Shown: positions 1-8,823, counted from the first letter of the stretch. The stretch is DNA of 49,948 nucleotides from Pseudomonadota bacterium (GCA_026399755.1 JAPLQI010000127.1:1-49948), one strand, 5' to 3'. Program-made: numbers and translations. Notes: generated by a model from the letters alone, not told the origin.

Positions 1-2
1 AA

Positions 3-449
3 TACTTACTCGGCCCCGTGGACAGCTGGAGCCTCATTGCACCAAACGGGCAGCTGATTGCTTTGCAAATCAAGCCGGATACGGGCAATAACAAGGGCAC
101 TCCTCATATATGGGGTCGCGAGCTTTGGCAGGATATCGCCCTTATCGCGTCATTTAATCAAGCGCTGCTGGCCTATCTGACGCAAAACGCCGATTTGCAA
201 ATAGCACAGCTGGATCATCTACATGAGCTTGGCTTTGCTGCCATCAAACGGGCCAGACTATTGGGCTTTAGTGACGATGCAGATTTAGCGCTATTTACCC
301 AACATGCGCTGATGTTCCACCCGTTTTTTGATCGCCATCCGCTGCTGCAAAAATGTCTTGCAGCGCGGCAGGCTGATAGCTATTACGGCGGCTTGGTTGC
401 AGAGCTGAGTGACAGCGATTGGCAAAGTATCGCCGCAAACAAAGCTTAG
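3..449 (+). CDS. C-terminal part of a T6SS cargo adaptor-like protein (partial)
   Basis: The reading frame is open to the left edge of the window, so only the last ~148 residues are present. A GTG at 18 is an internal codon rather than a convincing start. The visible part is soluble, with no membrane segment. It has a predicted helical end containing an 'ADLALF..HALMFHPFFDRHP' pattern and a final 'LSDSDW' motif, which I associate with small T6SS proteins encoded beside VgrG and cargo genes (DUF4123-like or similar). It lies 46 bp upstream of a T6SS effector gene on the same strand, which supports a role in loading that effector on the VgrG spike. The assignment is inferred from context and a loose motif memory, because the N-terminal domain that would settle it lies outside the window. 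Confidence 0.5.
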   Translation, partial: YLLGPVDSWSLIAPNGQLIALQIKPDTGNNKGTPHIWGRELWQDIALIASFNQALLAYLTQNADLQIAQLDHLHELGFAAIKRARLLGFSDDADLALFTQHALMFHPFFDRHPLLQKCLAARQADSYYGGLVAELSDSDWQSIAANKA

Positions 450-495
450 TTTTACATAGGGCACTACCTTTCAATTTTTAGGAAATTACCGAAGC

Positions 496-3261
496 ATGAG
501 TCAGCTATGTAAAGCATGCCAAGCCAGTGGCTTACCCATTATGCCGGTGCGTTATGCCGTCGTCCCCAAGGCTGTGGCAGCGAAGCTACCCGCTTGGGCG
601 GAAGGCACAAGGGTGAAAGACATTGCCTTAGGCGATGAGTTTCATTACGCATTGCGCACTATACGTATGGGCTATGTGTATTTGTTCTACTCAAAAAACG
701 CCCGTGGTGCCAAGCAATGGGAGTGCTTTACCGTGAGCGAAGATGGGCTGCTCATGCTACAGCTCACACCCAAGTCTGCTTCAGAACCCAAAGACACCGT
801 CACGTGCAACCCAAATACGGGCCATAACAATAGTCGCTTGCACCACCTGATTATTAATCGCCCAGACGAATGCGGCCCAACATGGATCGCGTTTAGCGAG
901 CACAAATGGAGCGATGAAACTCTGGCGCAATATGGCAGCGATGCCAAGCTGCGCAGCGCCAGAATGCAAGCCATTGACCCCAAAGCCATGGCCGCTGGAG
1001 CAAAAAACCCGCATAGCAGCCCAGCCAGCCAAGCCGCACTAGAAAGCATCATGGAATACAGCCCAGGCTTTTCCTCAGCACAGTTGCCTTATGATCAAAA
1101 AGTGCCTGAATTTAGTAAAGATGATGGTAGTTTTTTTGAAAAAAAATTGGCGATGGTCAGTACGCTTTACCGGGTGTGTAACCGCAAAGGTATGGCCGCA
1201 GAGACCTTGCAATTTATGCAGGCACGAGCCAAAAAAAGCTCAGGGGGAAGTAATACGCCACAAATTATGGCCTTGTGGGATGCAATTGGCACAGCAAATG
1301 AACTAAACGGATTTAGAAGTGATCCTGCTGGTTTTGTTGTGCAGTATGGCATTGAGCGGGAGTTTGAAATTGATGGTCTTACTGCAATTAATAGTTTAAA
1401 AGAGATTCTTTCAAATAAAACTGGCGCAATAGCTGACAATAGAGAGTTGAAGCTCCCTTCTGCGAACGATGGCAATCTTATGCGCTCTTTAGCCATCAGA
1501 AAAGAAATGGCATATGCTCAATTTAATAGAGATAAAAACCAGCAACGCTTGGATAAAGAGTTGGCAGATATAGAGCGCGCGCGGGCTCGTCCAAGTATGG
1601 AGCGTAAAGATAAATTAATTGCTCAAAGCTGGGCCAAGTATGAAAATAATATTGATCAGGGCCGATATACGTTTTTTAAGAATAGGCAGCAAGCACTTTT
1701 GGACCAGAGCCAAGCGCTGTCTGACGCTCGAACTAAAATCCTCATTAAATGGTTAGAAGCGCCATTATTTATTGATACATTAGAAGATTATCATGAGGCT
1801 AACCCTAGTGATGGTATCGAATTTGAATGTGCTATTGGCGCAGCGATTCAAGGCATTAACTCATGCCAGTCTGGCAATATAAAATTACAAAGTTGGGCAC
1901 AGCAAACCAATATCGATAAAAGTAGTTTGCTTTATCGAGCAATTGCTCAAAATCAGAAAGAGATTATTAATGAGTTAAAGCCATACTTATCGCTGGCTAA
2001 AGAACAAAAAAATCACCCCTATACCGAGGCAGATTTTAAAGAAGGAATGAAGACCTTAACTTCCGGGCAAAAATTAGCAGATGTCTATAAAAAAGCTCTT
2101 TCTCTGGAGTCCACAAATGCCAAAGCAAAAAGCGAAACTGGCACCAAAGCCTTTGGTATTGCATTAAAAGCCGCCCCTACCGGTAAACTCGATGTATTTA
2201 TTAAAACGGCGGGCACAGCGATATTGCAGGCATTTAACCCTCTTTTTGCAAAAGGCGCTAATCCCGCAACGCTAAGTAATGCAGGGCATTTTTTGGGTGA
2301 AAAATACATTCAAATGATCTTAAGCACCCGAGCATTAGTTGCCCCTAGTGATGCACAGGCATTAATTAAAGAACAATATCAAGCGGATGTTTTACGTAAG
2401 CAGGCTAAAAATGCTGCTCCAAAACCGATTGCCCCCTTAACAACAAAAGAGATCTTAAAACGGGAAGCTGGGTTTAGGAGAAGCCAAGGTAAGGTGTTGG
2501 GCGAAGCATGGGGCAACTTTCAAAAAAATAAGCCGACGGACTATGCCCTAGCACTAAAAGACATGCGCCTAACCTTGCTGGTGGTTTTAATTGAAGGGGT
2601 TAATCTTGGTCGCATCATGACGTTTTATCATGATGACCTTCGTACCCAGGCTTTGATTGCGGCCTCTGCTATTTCTTTTACCGCGGGTCTAGTGGATTTG
2701 GCAGGAACGCCTCTTAAAAATGCATTAAGCGCAGGGGCGGATAGCGTAACCTTCCAGAAGCTTAAATTGCTTGGTGGTGGGCTTAGTACAGTAGCAGGGG
2801 CGATTGGGGCTGGTGTTGATTTTTCTTATTCTGTAAAAGAAAGAAAAAATGGGAATGTTGCATTGGAGTGGCTTTATTTTGCAAAAGGGGCGGTAGGTGG
2901 ATCTTCTGCGCTTTTAACAGGTGTTAGTACATTCACATACGCCGCACCTATTTTACGTGGTGTAGGCCAAGTTGCAGCAGCAGATCTGGCCGGTGCTTTG
3001 GGCGCACGTGCAGGGGCGGTTATTGCTACACGTATTTTCTTTATGTCTGCAGGTCTTTGGTTAACAGTAGGTGCATTTACTATTCAATTAATTATTTGGA
3101 AAGTAACCGATGATGCACTGGAGAAATGGCTTGATGCTACTCCATTTGGCATTAAGCGTAATCAGCCTGATGCGTTCCAAGATAGCGATGAGATGAAAGA
3201 AGCCCTTGAAGCGGCCATAAAGGAAGCACTTAATATTACCTTAGAGAAGGAGGTAAAATGA
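496..3261 (+). CDS. T6SS effector, VasX / BTH_I2691 type (putative pore-forming toxin)
   Basis: This 921-residue protein starts with a short Cys-containing segment, 'CKACQASGLPIMPVRYAVVP', which is the hallmark of the N-terminal domain of VasX-like and BTH_I2691-type T6SS effectors. The central part (about 200-680) is long, charged and mostly helical. The last ~220 residues hold several hydrophobic helices, roughly at 695-720, 735-755, 775-795, 815-850 and 860-890, as in colicin-like membrane-depolarising toxins. The stop codon overlaps the start of the next gene (ATGA at 3258), and a strong Shine-Dalgarno for that gene lies inside this one, so toxin and partner are translationally coupled. 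Family membership is well supported by the N-terminus and architecture. Pore formation in target cells is inferred from the family, and no catalytic motif was seen. Confidence 0.82.
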   Translation: MSQLCKACQASGLPIMPVRYAVVPKAVAAKLPAWAEGTRVKDIALGDEFHYALRTIRMGYVYLFYSKNARGAKQWECFTVSEDGLLMLQLTPKSASEPKDTVTCNPNTGHNNSRLHHLIINRPDECGPTWIAFSEHKWSDETLAQYGSDAKLRSARMQAIDPKAMAAGAKNPHSSPASQAALESIMEYSPGFSSAQLPYDQKVPEFSKDDGSFFEKKLAMVSTLYRVCNRKGMAAETLQFMQARAKKSSGGSNTPQIMALWDAIGTANELNGFRSDPAGFVVQYGIEREFEIDGLTAINSLKEILSNKTGAIADNRELKLPSANDGNLMRSLAIRKEMAYAQFNRDKNQQRLDKELADIERARARPSMERKDKLIAQSWAKYENNIDQGRYTFFKNRQQALLDQSQALSDARTKILIKWLEAPLFIDTLEDYHEANPSDGIEFECAIGAAIQGINSCQSGNIKLQSWAQQTNIDKSSLLYRAIAQNQKEIINELKPYLSLAKEQKNHPYTEADFKEGMKTLTSGQKLADVYKKALSLESTNAKAKSETGTKAFGIALKAAPTGKLDVFIKTAGTAILQAFNPLFAKGANPATLSNAGHFLGEKYIQMILSTRALVAPSDAQALIKEQYQADVLRKQAKNAAPKPIAPLTTKEILKREAGFRRSQGKVLGEAWGNFQKNKPTDYALALKDMRLTLLVVLIEGVNLGRIMTFYHDDLRTQALIAASAISFTAGLVDLAGTPLKNALSAGADSVTFQKLKLLGGGLSTVAGAIGAGVDFSYSVKERKNGNVALEWLYFAKGAVGGSSALLTGVSTFTYAAPILRGVGQVAAADLAGALGARAGAVIATRIFFMSAGLWLTVGAFTIQLIIWKVTDDALEKWLDATPFGIKRNQPDAFQDSDEMKEALEAAIKEALNITLEKEVK
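3248..3253 (+). promoter_or_regulatory. Strong ribosome binding site of the first immunity-like gene
   Basis: A consensus AGGAGG lies inside the last codons of the effector gene, four bases before the ATG at 3258. It fixes that start and suggests that the partner is made efficiently and coupled to the toxin. The second and third copies of the gene lack a comparable site and have only a weak ATAGAG. Confidence 0.75.
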
Positions 3262-4328
3262 ATAAAACCAGCAATACATCAGAAAAGCCCTCTGGCGTAA
3301 TTAAAATCAGCGGCCAAATTAAAAACTATAAAGAAACTCGTGCCCGCGCTAATTTCTTTTTTACTGAAAACGATCAGCATGTCATGGGCATGGCGGCCAT
3401 TGGGGCTGCTTTGGTGGGTAATAGCGGCCAGGCAATGGGCACAGCCATATCCGCATCGGATATGGAAGAAGAAGCCGATTATTTAGAGTTTGAAATTGAT
3501 AATATTAAAGTTAAAGGCTGGGTATGGTGTAGTCCATTTAAAAATGATGACTATGTAGAGGTGGTGGGCGAATGGAATGAGGCATGCTTTGAATTAGCGG
3601 CAATTGCGAGACCTGAAGATCGGATGATAGCGTTGTATCCCCATTGTTCGCGAGGAAAGACAGCACATGCTAGAAATGCGCTTAAATGGTGGTTTATTGG
3701 TGTCACAGGGGGGATTGGGGCTGTTATTGGGATATTTTCTATAGCTAGTGGAGTATTCGGTTTTGAGTCTGTTTTTTATTATATAACTCCTGTTTTTCTT
3801 ATGTTATTGTTATTTGTTTCATATTTGTTTTATGGAAAGAAAGGGCTGGTAGTATACGGAGGCGTACTAATTTCGCTATTAATTAGTTTGTTTGGTGCAA
3901 AGGATATTTTTCAAAGCGTAGTTGAATATTGGCCTGTTGTTTTGTTTTTATATGTTTTTATGGGCGCATTTGCTATTCATTATTCATGGAAAACCATGAA
4001 GTTTGTGACGGTTGCAACTCATGTTTTTAAAGAGCTCGGTTTAGAAAACCCATCGAGTGTGGATTTGCCAAAAAGATCAAAAATGAATCCATTACCCGTC
4101 TCCCCTGTAGCAGCCAAAGCGCCACCTTCTAAATCAGCGATAGCCAAAGCCGCTAAAGATGCCGCTGCCACCAAAGCACTTTCGCCTAAAGCGGCGGCTA
4201 AAAAAGCGGCCAAAGATAAAGCTAATGCAGAATACGCCGCACACCTCGCTGCGCACGTCGCAGAGACTGAAGGCCCCGTCAAACCATCTGCTTCAGTTGC
4301 ATTCGGCAATATGTATTTCAGGTATTAA
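3258..4328 (+). CDS. T6SS effector-associated membrane protein, copy 1 (putative immunity protein)
   Basis: This 356-residue protein has three parts. Residues 1-~143 form a soluble domain with the family pattern 'RARANFFFTENDQ', 'GWVWCSPFKNDDYVEVVGEW' and 'RMIALYPHCSRGK'. Residues ~144-260 hold about four hydrophobic membrane segments. Residues ~275-356 form a Lys/Ala-rich helical tail rich in 'KAAKD' and 'PKAAAKKA' units. Public annotation often labels this family 'putative type VI secretion system effector'. Because it overlaps the stop of a pore-forming-type effector by 4 bp and is a polytopic membrane protein, an immunity role like that of TsiV2 for VasX is more likely; this is inference. 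The same protein is repeated twice more immediately downstream. Confidence 0.75.
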   Translation: MNKTSNTSEKPSGVIKISGQIKNYKETRARANFFFTENDQHVMGMAAIGAALVGNSGQAMGTAISASDMEEEADYLEFEIDNIKVKGWVWCSPFKNDDYVEVVGEWNEACFELAAIARPEDRMIALYPHCSRGKTAHARNALKWWFIGVTGGIGAVIGIFSIASGVFGFESVFYYITPVFLMLLLFVSYLFYGKKGLVVYGGVLISLLISLFGAKDIFQSVVEYWPVVLFLYVFMGAFAIHYSWKTMKFVTVATHVFKELGLENPSSVDLPKRSKMNPLPVSPVAAKAPPSKSAIAKAAKDAAATKALSPKAAAKKAAKDKANAEYAAHLAAHVAETEGPVKPSASVAFGNMYFRY

Positions 4329-4345
4329 TCAACGATAGAGCCTGC

Positions 4346-5416
4346 ATGAATAACATGATTAAAGCATCAGAAAGGCCCACTGGCGTGATTAAAATCAGCG
4401 GTCAAATTAAAAACTATAAAGAAACTCGTGCCCGCGCTAATTTCTTTTTTACCGAAAACGATCAAAATGTCATGGGTATGGCTGCGATTGGGGCCGCTTT
4501 GGTAGGTAATAGCGGCCAGGCAATGGGCACGGCCATATCAGCATCGGATATGGAAGAAGAAGCTGATTATTTAGAATTTGAAATTGATAATTTCAAAGTT
4601 AAAGGCTGGGTATGGTGCAGCCCGTTTAAAAATGATGACTATGTAGAGGTGGTGGGCGAATGGAATAATGGCTGTTTTGAATTGGCGGCTATTGCGAGAC
4701 CCGATGACCGAATTATTGCTCTTTATCCGCATTGCTCCCGAGGTAAAAAAGCGCATACTAAAAATGCAGTTAATTTGTGGTTTTCTGGTGTAACGGCATT
4801 TTTGTGGTTAGCTTCATTTTTGGTGCCTTTTGTCTTCATGTTTATAGAGAGTAGTATTATTATCAGTGCATTGATTATGATGATTGGGTTGTTAATTACT
4901 TTATTTGTGTATTTGTTTTTTGGTAAAAAAGGATTAGGTGTTCAATCAATCGTGATGCTTTTTATATTAATTGGCACTCTGAATTTTAGGTCAGTGCTTG
5001 ATGTATTAGCCGTGTATTGGCCCGTCCCAGTGTTTTTTTATATATTCATGGGGATTTTTGCGATTCATTATTCATGGAAAACCATGAAGTTTGTCACAGT
5101 TGCAACTCATGTTTTTAAAGCGCTCGGTTTAGAAAACCCATCGAGTGTGGATTTGCCGAAAAGATCAAAAATGAATCCATTACCCGTCCCTCCTGTAGTC
5201 CCTAAAGCACCACCTTCTAAATCAGCGATTGCCAAAGCCGCTAAAGATGCCGCTGCCGCTAAAGCACTTTCGCCTAAAGCGGCGGCTAAAAAAGCGGCCA
5301 AAGATAAAGCCAATGCAGAATACGCCGCACACCTCGCTGCGCACGCAGCAGAGACTGAAGGCCCCGTCAAACCATCATTATCAGCGGCATTTGGCAGTAT
5401 GTATTTTAGGTATTAA
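4346..5416 (+). CDS. T6SS effector-associated membrane protein, copy 2
   Basis: This is a second tandem paralogue of 356 residues. Its N-terminal ~140 residues and C-terminal ~95 residues are nearly identical to copy 1, while the hydrophobic middle (about 147-260) is clearly different in sequence but keeps the same pattern of membrane segments. The 17-bp spacer after copy 1 begins with TAATCAACGATAGAG, and that spacer recurs after copies 2 and 3, so the repeat unit is the whole gene plus its leader. The start is the ATG at 4346; a second in-frame ATG at 4355 aligns with the start of copy 3. Only a weak ATAGAG precedes it, so translation may depend on coupling to copy 1. The role is the same as that inferred for copy 1. 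Confidence 0.72.
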   Translation: MNNMIKASERPTGVIKISGQIKNYKETRARANFFFTENDQNVMGMAAIGAALVGNSGQAMGTAISASDMEEEADYLEFEIDNFKVKGWVWCSPFKNDDYVEVVGEWNNGCFELAAIARPDDRIIALYPHCSRGKKAHTKNAVNLWFSGVTAFLWLASFLVPFVFMFIESSIIISALIMMIGLLITLFVYLFFGKKGLGVQSIVMLFILIGTLNFRSVLDVLAVYWPVPVFFYIFMGIFAIHYSWKTMKFVTVATHVFKALGLENPSSVDLPKRSKMNPLPVPPVVPKAPPSKSAIAKAAKDAAAAKALSPKAAAKKAAKDKANAEYAAHLAAHAAETEGPVKPSLSAAFGSMYFRY

Positions 5417-5440
5417 TCAACGATAGAGCCTGCGTGAAAC

Positions 5441-6502
5441 ATGGTTAAAACATTAGAAAAGCCCTCTGGCGTGATTAATATCAGTGGTCAAATTAAAAAC
5501 TATAAAGAAACCCGTGCTCGCGCTAATTTCTTTTTTACTGAAAACGATCAAAATGTTATGGGTATGGCCGCGATTGGCGCTGCTTTGGTGGGTAATAGTG
5601 GTCAGGCCATGGGCGCGGCCATATCAGCATCGGACATGGAAGAAGAAGCTGATTATTTAGAGTTTGAAATTGATAATATTAAAGTTAAAGGCTGGGTATG
5701 GTGCAGCCCGTTTAAAAATGATGACTATGTAGATGTGGTAGGGGAATGGAATAATGGCTGTTTTGAATTAGCGGCTATTGCAAGACCTGAAGATAGGATG
5801 ATAGCGCTGTATCCCCATTGTTCGCGGGGAAAGGCGGCGCATATACGAAAAACGGGTTATTTATGGTTTGTCGGGGTAACTGGAGTCTTTGGGTGGGCCG
5901 GGGCACTGCTTCCTTTTATGTTTATTCTTATGGATGATCACCCAATAATCAGTTTTTTTGTTGTATTTTTGGGCATGTTTTTTCCTTTGTTTATTTATTT
6001 GTTTTTTGGGGGAAAAGGATTACTTGCCATTTCTATAGCGATGATTATCTCTTTGCTTGGGAAGTTTGGGGCAGGTGGGATTGTTCATACAATTATTGAA
6101 AATTGGCCAGTACCTTTATTTCTTTACGTATTCATGGGGGCATTTGCGATTCATTACTCTTTGAAGACCATGAAGTTTGTTACAGTTGCAACTCATGTTT
6201 TTAAAGAGCTCGGTTTAGAAAACCCATCGAGTGTGGATTTGCCAAAAAGATCGAAAATGAATCCATTGCCTATACCACCTGTTGCAGCCAAAGCGCCACC
6301 TTCTAAATCAGCGATAGCCAAAGTCGCTAAAGATGCCGCTGCCGCCCAAGCACTTACGCCTAAAGCAGCGGCTAAAAAAGCGGCCAAAGATAAAGCCAAT
6401 GCAGAATACGCCGCACACCTCGCTGCGCACGCCGCAGAGACTGAAGGCCCCGTCAAACCATCTGCTTCAGTTGCATTCGGCAGTATGTATTTCAGGTATT
6501 AA
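5441..6502 (+). CDS. T6SS effector-associated membrane protein, copy 3
   Basis: This third tandem paralogue has 353 residues and the same soluble head, four-segment membrane core and Lys/Ala-rich tail as copies 1 and 2. The membrane core again differs from both. The upstream leader has lost two bases relative to copy 2. The GTG at 5434 in the equivalent place therefore runs into a stop after four codons, and translation must begin at the ATG at 5441. The gene ends with the shared 'MYFRY' C-terminus, followed by the same spacer and then the remains of a fourth copy. It is probably another immunity or accessory partner of the upstream effector or of a related one that has been lost. Confidence 0.72.
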   Translation: MVKTLEKPSGVINISGQIKNYKETRARANFFFTENDQNVMGMAAIGAALVGNSGQAMGAAISASDMEEEADYLEFEIDNIKVKGWVWCSPFKNDDYVDVVGEWNNGCFELAAIARPEDRMIALYPHCSRGKAAHIRKTGYLWFVGVTGVFGWAGALLPFMFILMDDHPIISFFVVFLGMFFPLFIYLFFGGKGLLAISIAMIISLLGKFGAGGIVHTIIENWPVPLFLYVFMGAFAIHYSLKTMKFVTVATHVFKELGLENPSSVDLPKRSKMNPLPIPPVAAKAPPSKSAIAKVAKDAAAAQALTPKAAAKKAAKDKANAEYAAHLAAHAAETEGPVKPSASVAFGSMYFRY

Positions 6503-6519
6503 TCAACGATAGAGTCAGC

Positions 6520-6594
6520 ATGAATAGCATGGTTAAAACATCATAAAAGCCTACGGACGCGATGAAAATCAGTAGTCAGATTAAAAACTATTTA
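6520..6594 (+). pseudogene. Decayed start of a fourth copy of the immunity-like gene
   Basis: After the third copy the spacer TAATCAACGATAGAG appears again, followed by ATG (6520 or 6529) and codons for M-V-K-T-S. A TAA stop follows at 6544. Reading on in the same frame gives K-P-T-D-A-M-K-I-S-S-Q-I-K-N-Y, which clearly matches the 'KPSGVINISGQIKNY' start of the intact copies with several substitutions. Similarity stops abruptly after about 6594. This is a truncated, dead copy. Confidence 0.7.
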
Positions 6595-6918
6595 ATAAAA
6601 AATATAAATAGCCATATGACTAAACCGCTAAAAAAACAGGGTCAGGGTAAAGTTAAATTCGTTTTTTTTGCTCTTAGAGCATTAAGCATTCGTAGGATTT
6701 AATTTCTTTCTGACTCCAGTTGTTTAACCCCGGTTATTTTCTCAATTCATAATTTCGTAGCATGATTATATCATCAGGTAGCGAATAAATTTGCTTGGAA
6801 TTTAAGAGGATTAGGTCTCAAGCAGGCTTGTTTAACAAAGCCATTTTGAAATGGTAATTAGAAACCAAAGAGCGAAATCCTATTTAAATAGGCTTTCAAT
6901 TGAGGCGGAGACGTAAAA
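6595..6918. other. Intergenic gap with a possible degenerate inverted-repeat element
   Basis: This A/T-rich stretch of ~320 bp has no convincing gene. It contains an imperfect inverted pair: a segment at 6639-6660 (GGTCAGGGTAAAGTTAAATT) and one at 6694-6716 whose complement starts GGAGTCAGAAAG. The pair resembles the GGGTCAG-type ends of small dispersed elements. It may mark the deletion junction that removed the fourth paralogue. The promoter and AG-rich ribosome binding site of the next gene lie at its right end. Confidence 0.35.
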
Positions 6919-8823
6919 TTGAATGAATTAGTCAAAACAGCCCCAATAAACCCACTTAGTTTATTGCGAACACAGTGGGCAACAGCCTTACTTATTACAA
7001 TTAACCTCGCAGTATATGTTTGGATGGGGGCCAATGGCGTCCCTTGGATAGACCCTGAACCAATGGTGCTGCTGGACTGGGGGGCTAATCTTGCAGCGCT
7101 AACACTGACTGGTGAGTATTGGCGTTTGCTAACTAGCATGTTTGTTCATAGCGGTATTATTCATTTGCTGCTTAATATGTCCATGCTTCTGTTTATTGGA
7201 CCACTAGCACAAAAACGTTTGGGTAATTTCGGCTTAATTTCTATCTACTTAAGCGCAGGGCTCGTCGCAGGCTTCGTAAGTGCCTCGTGGTACGCCCTGA
7301 GTCAAGAAACAAATATTTTTGGGATGCCTATTACTCGCTTAGTCGCCAGTATTGGCGCTTCCGGCGCCCTGATGGGGTTGGCCGTCGCGGTTTGTGTGTG
7401 GAAGTCCTCTATTAATGAGCATGAAGAGGGGGAAGCACTTTCAAATAAGCTTGGGCAGGTCGTGTTATTGAACTTAGGTTTAGGCTTTATTGTGCCTGGT
7501 GTAGATCAAGCCTGTCACATCGGCGGGTTGCTTTATGGCTTTCCCATGGGGCTGATCGCTTTGGCATTCAATCGACCGTCCTGGAAAAGAAGCGTGATGT
7601 ATTTTGCTATTGTTGCAGTAACAACAGCCGGTGTATTTAAAGCTACTCAAGGCTCTGAGTCTGAAGAGTTGCGATTATTGGCCGATGAAGTTCGTAAACA
7701 GCAAAAGGATATGCGTAAACAAAAAGAGCTAGAAATTGTGACAAAGCAGCGAGATTTGCTTCACAAATCAGAGTTGGCGGCTCGACCTAAGCCCGTTTCT
7801 GCTGAGGAGGCTTCAGTACTGGCGATGGAGCCAATACTATCAAATAGCTATCAGAACCCTATATTTAGCTCCGATGGTCGACGGTTGTATATAACGGATC
7901 AAGAGGCCAACTCCCTAACGGTTGTGGATGTAAATACTCGAAAAGTAACAAAAGTCATCAAAGGGCCCGAACTAAAAATACCAGACGATGGTTGTGATAA
8001 GACTTGCCGTGGTATGGGGGCTCAGTCTGTGGCAATAAGTCCCGACGAAAAATGGGCGCTTGTGCCATCAATGGCTATCTCTTCTGTTGCACTAATAGAT
8101 ATTCAGGCAGGCGCTATTGTCCATATGTTTAAAGTAGGTAATCGGCCTGCCACAGCAGTTTTTAGCCATGATGGCCTTCATGCCTATGTAATTAACAAGG
8201 TAGATAACTCCTTATCTGTTCTTAATATAGCAAAACGTCAGGTTGACGGAGAACCGCTGCCATTAGGTAGCGCTGAAGAGCGCTTCGCACATTGGATTAG
8301 CCCAGTACTTTTACTTTCGCCCGATGGCAAGCGATTACTAGCTAGCAACGCATCTTTGAGCCGCTTGGACTGGATAGATTTAGCTTCGAGAAAGATGATT
8401 ACGCCTCCTTTTAGCATACCCAATAGCGTACGCTTTGCTTTAACCGATACCAAGATGAACACACTTTGGCTTCCCTCTGATCAAGGCCTGTTAGAGCATA
8501 AACTACCATCCTTTGAATCTTTACCTAGTTATGCATATTGCAATGCCAATGATGGCAAATTGATGTCGGTTAGCCCTGATGGTAAATGGATGGCAGCTTA
8601 TCGAAGGACCGAATCGGGTGAGATAGTTTTAATAAGCAGGAAGAGTAGGAGAACGGTTGGGGTATATCAGCTATCTGAAGAACCACACCAATTGTTGTTT
8701 AGTCCAGATGGTAATCACTTGGCTGTTTTGCTTAGCTCGGGGTTGAGGATTTATCCTTTGAATAAAAGCATTAATGTCGTTGATTATGTTCAAAAAAATG
8801 GTGAGCTTTTCTGCGATTCATGA
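6919..8823 (+). CDS. Rhomboid-family intramembrane serine protease fused to a YVTN/WD40-like beta-propeller
   Basis: This protein has 634 residues. Residues ~20-245 form a rhomboid domain: 'HSGIIHLLLN' (H77, H82, N86), the catalytic serine in 'GASG' (S148) in the fourth segment, and the partner histidine H200 in 'DQACHIGGLLYG'. A charged coiled-coil linker spans about 246-290. Residues ~300-634 form a beta-propeller with repeated 'SPDG/SPDEKW' blades, including 'YVINKVDNSLSVLNI' typical of YVTN repeats. It starts at TTG 6919, because a GGAG lies 8 bases before it and no in-frame ATG is nearby. The catalytic dyad looks intact, so intramembrane proteolysis is likely. By topology the propeller should lie on one face of the inner membrane as a substrate-recruiting or sensing module, which is inference. 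It shares the strand of the T6SS cluster, but a ~320-bp gap argues for its own promoter. Confidence 0.85.
   Translation: MNELVKTAPINPLSLLRTQWATALLITINLAVYVWMGANGVPWIDPEPMVLLDWGANLAALTLTGEYWRLLTSMFVHSGIIHLLLNMSMLLFIGPLAQKRLGNFGLISIYLSAGLVAGFVSASWYALSQETNIFGMPITRLVASIGASGALMGLAVAVCVWKSSINEHEEGEALSNKLGQVVLLNLGLGFIVPGVDQACHIGGLLYGFPMGLIALAFNRPSWKRSVMYFAIVAVTTAGVFKATQGSESEELRLLADEVRKQQKDMRKQKELEIVTKQRDLLHKSELAARPKPVSAEEASVLAMEPILSNSYQNPIFSSDGRRLYITDQEANSLTVVDVNTRKVTKVIKGPELKIPDDGCDKTCRGMGAQSVAISPDEKWALVPSMAISSVALIDIQAGAIVHMFKVGNRPATAVFSHDGLHAYVINKVDNSLSVLNIAKRQVDGEPLPLGSAEERFAHWISPVLLLSPDGKRLLASNASLSRLDWIDLASRKMITPPFSIPNSVRFALTDTKMNTLWLPSDQGLLEHKLPSFESLPSYAYCNANDGKLMSVSPDGKWMAAYRRTESGEIVLISRKSRRTVGVYQLSEEPHQLLFSPDGNHLAVLLSSGLRIYPLNKSINVVDYVQKNGELFCDS

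Noticed and set aside
4019-6456. Three similar minus-strand ORFs of ~90 residues opposite the tails of the immunity-like genes
   Set aside because: They are the antisense reading of the Lys/Ala-rich tails and recur only because the genes are duplicated. No ribosome sites were seen.
6639-6716. Complete insertion sequence next to the T6SS array
   Set aside because: The inverted pair is imperfect, the interval is under 100 bp, and there is no transposase or target duplication. At most it is a remnant.
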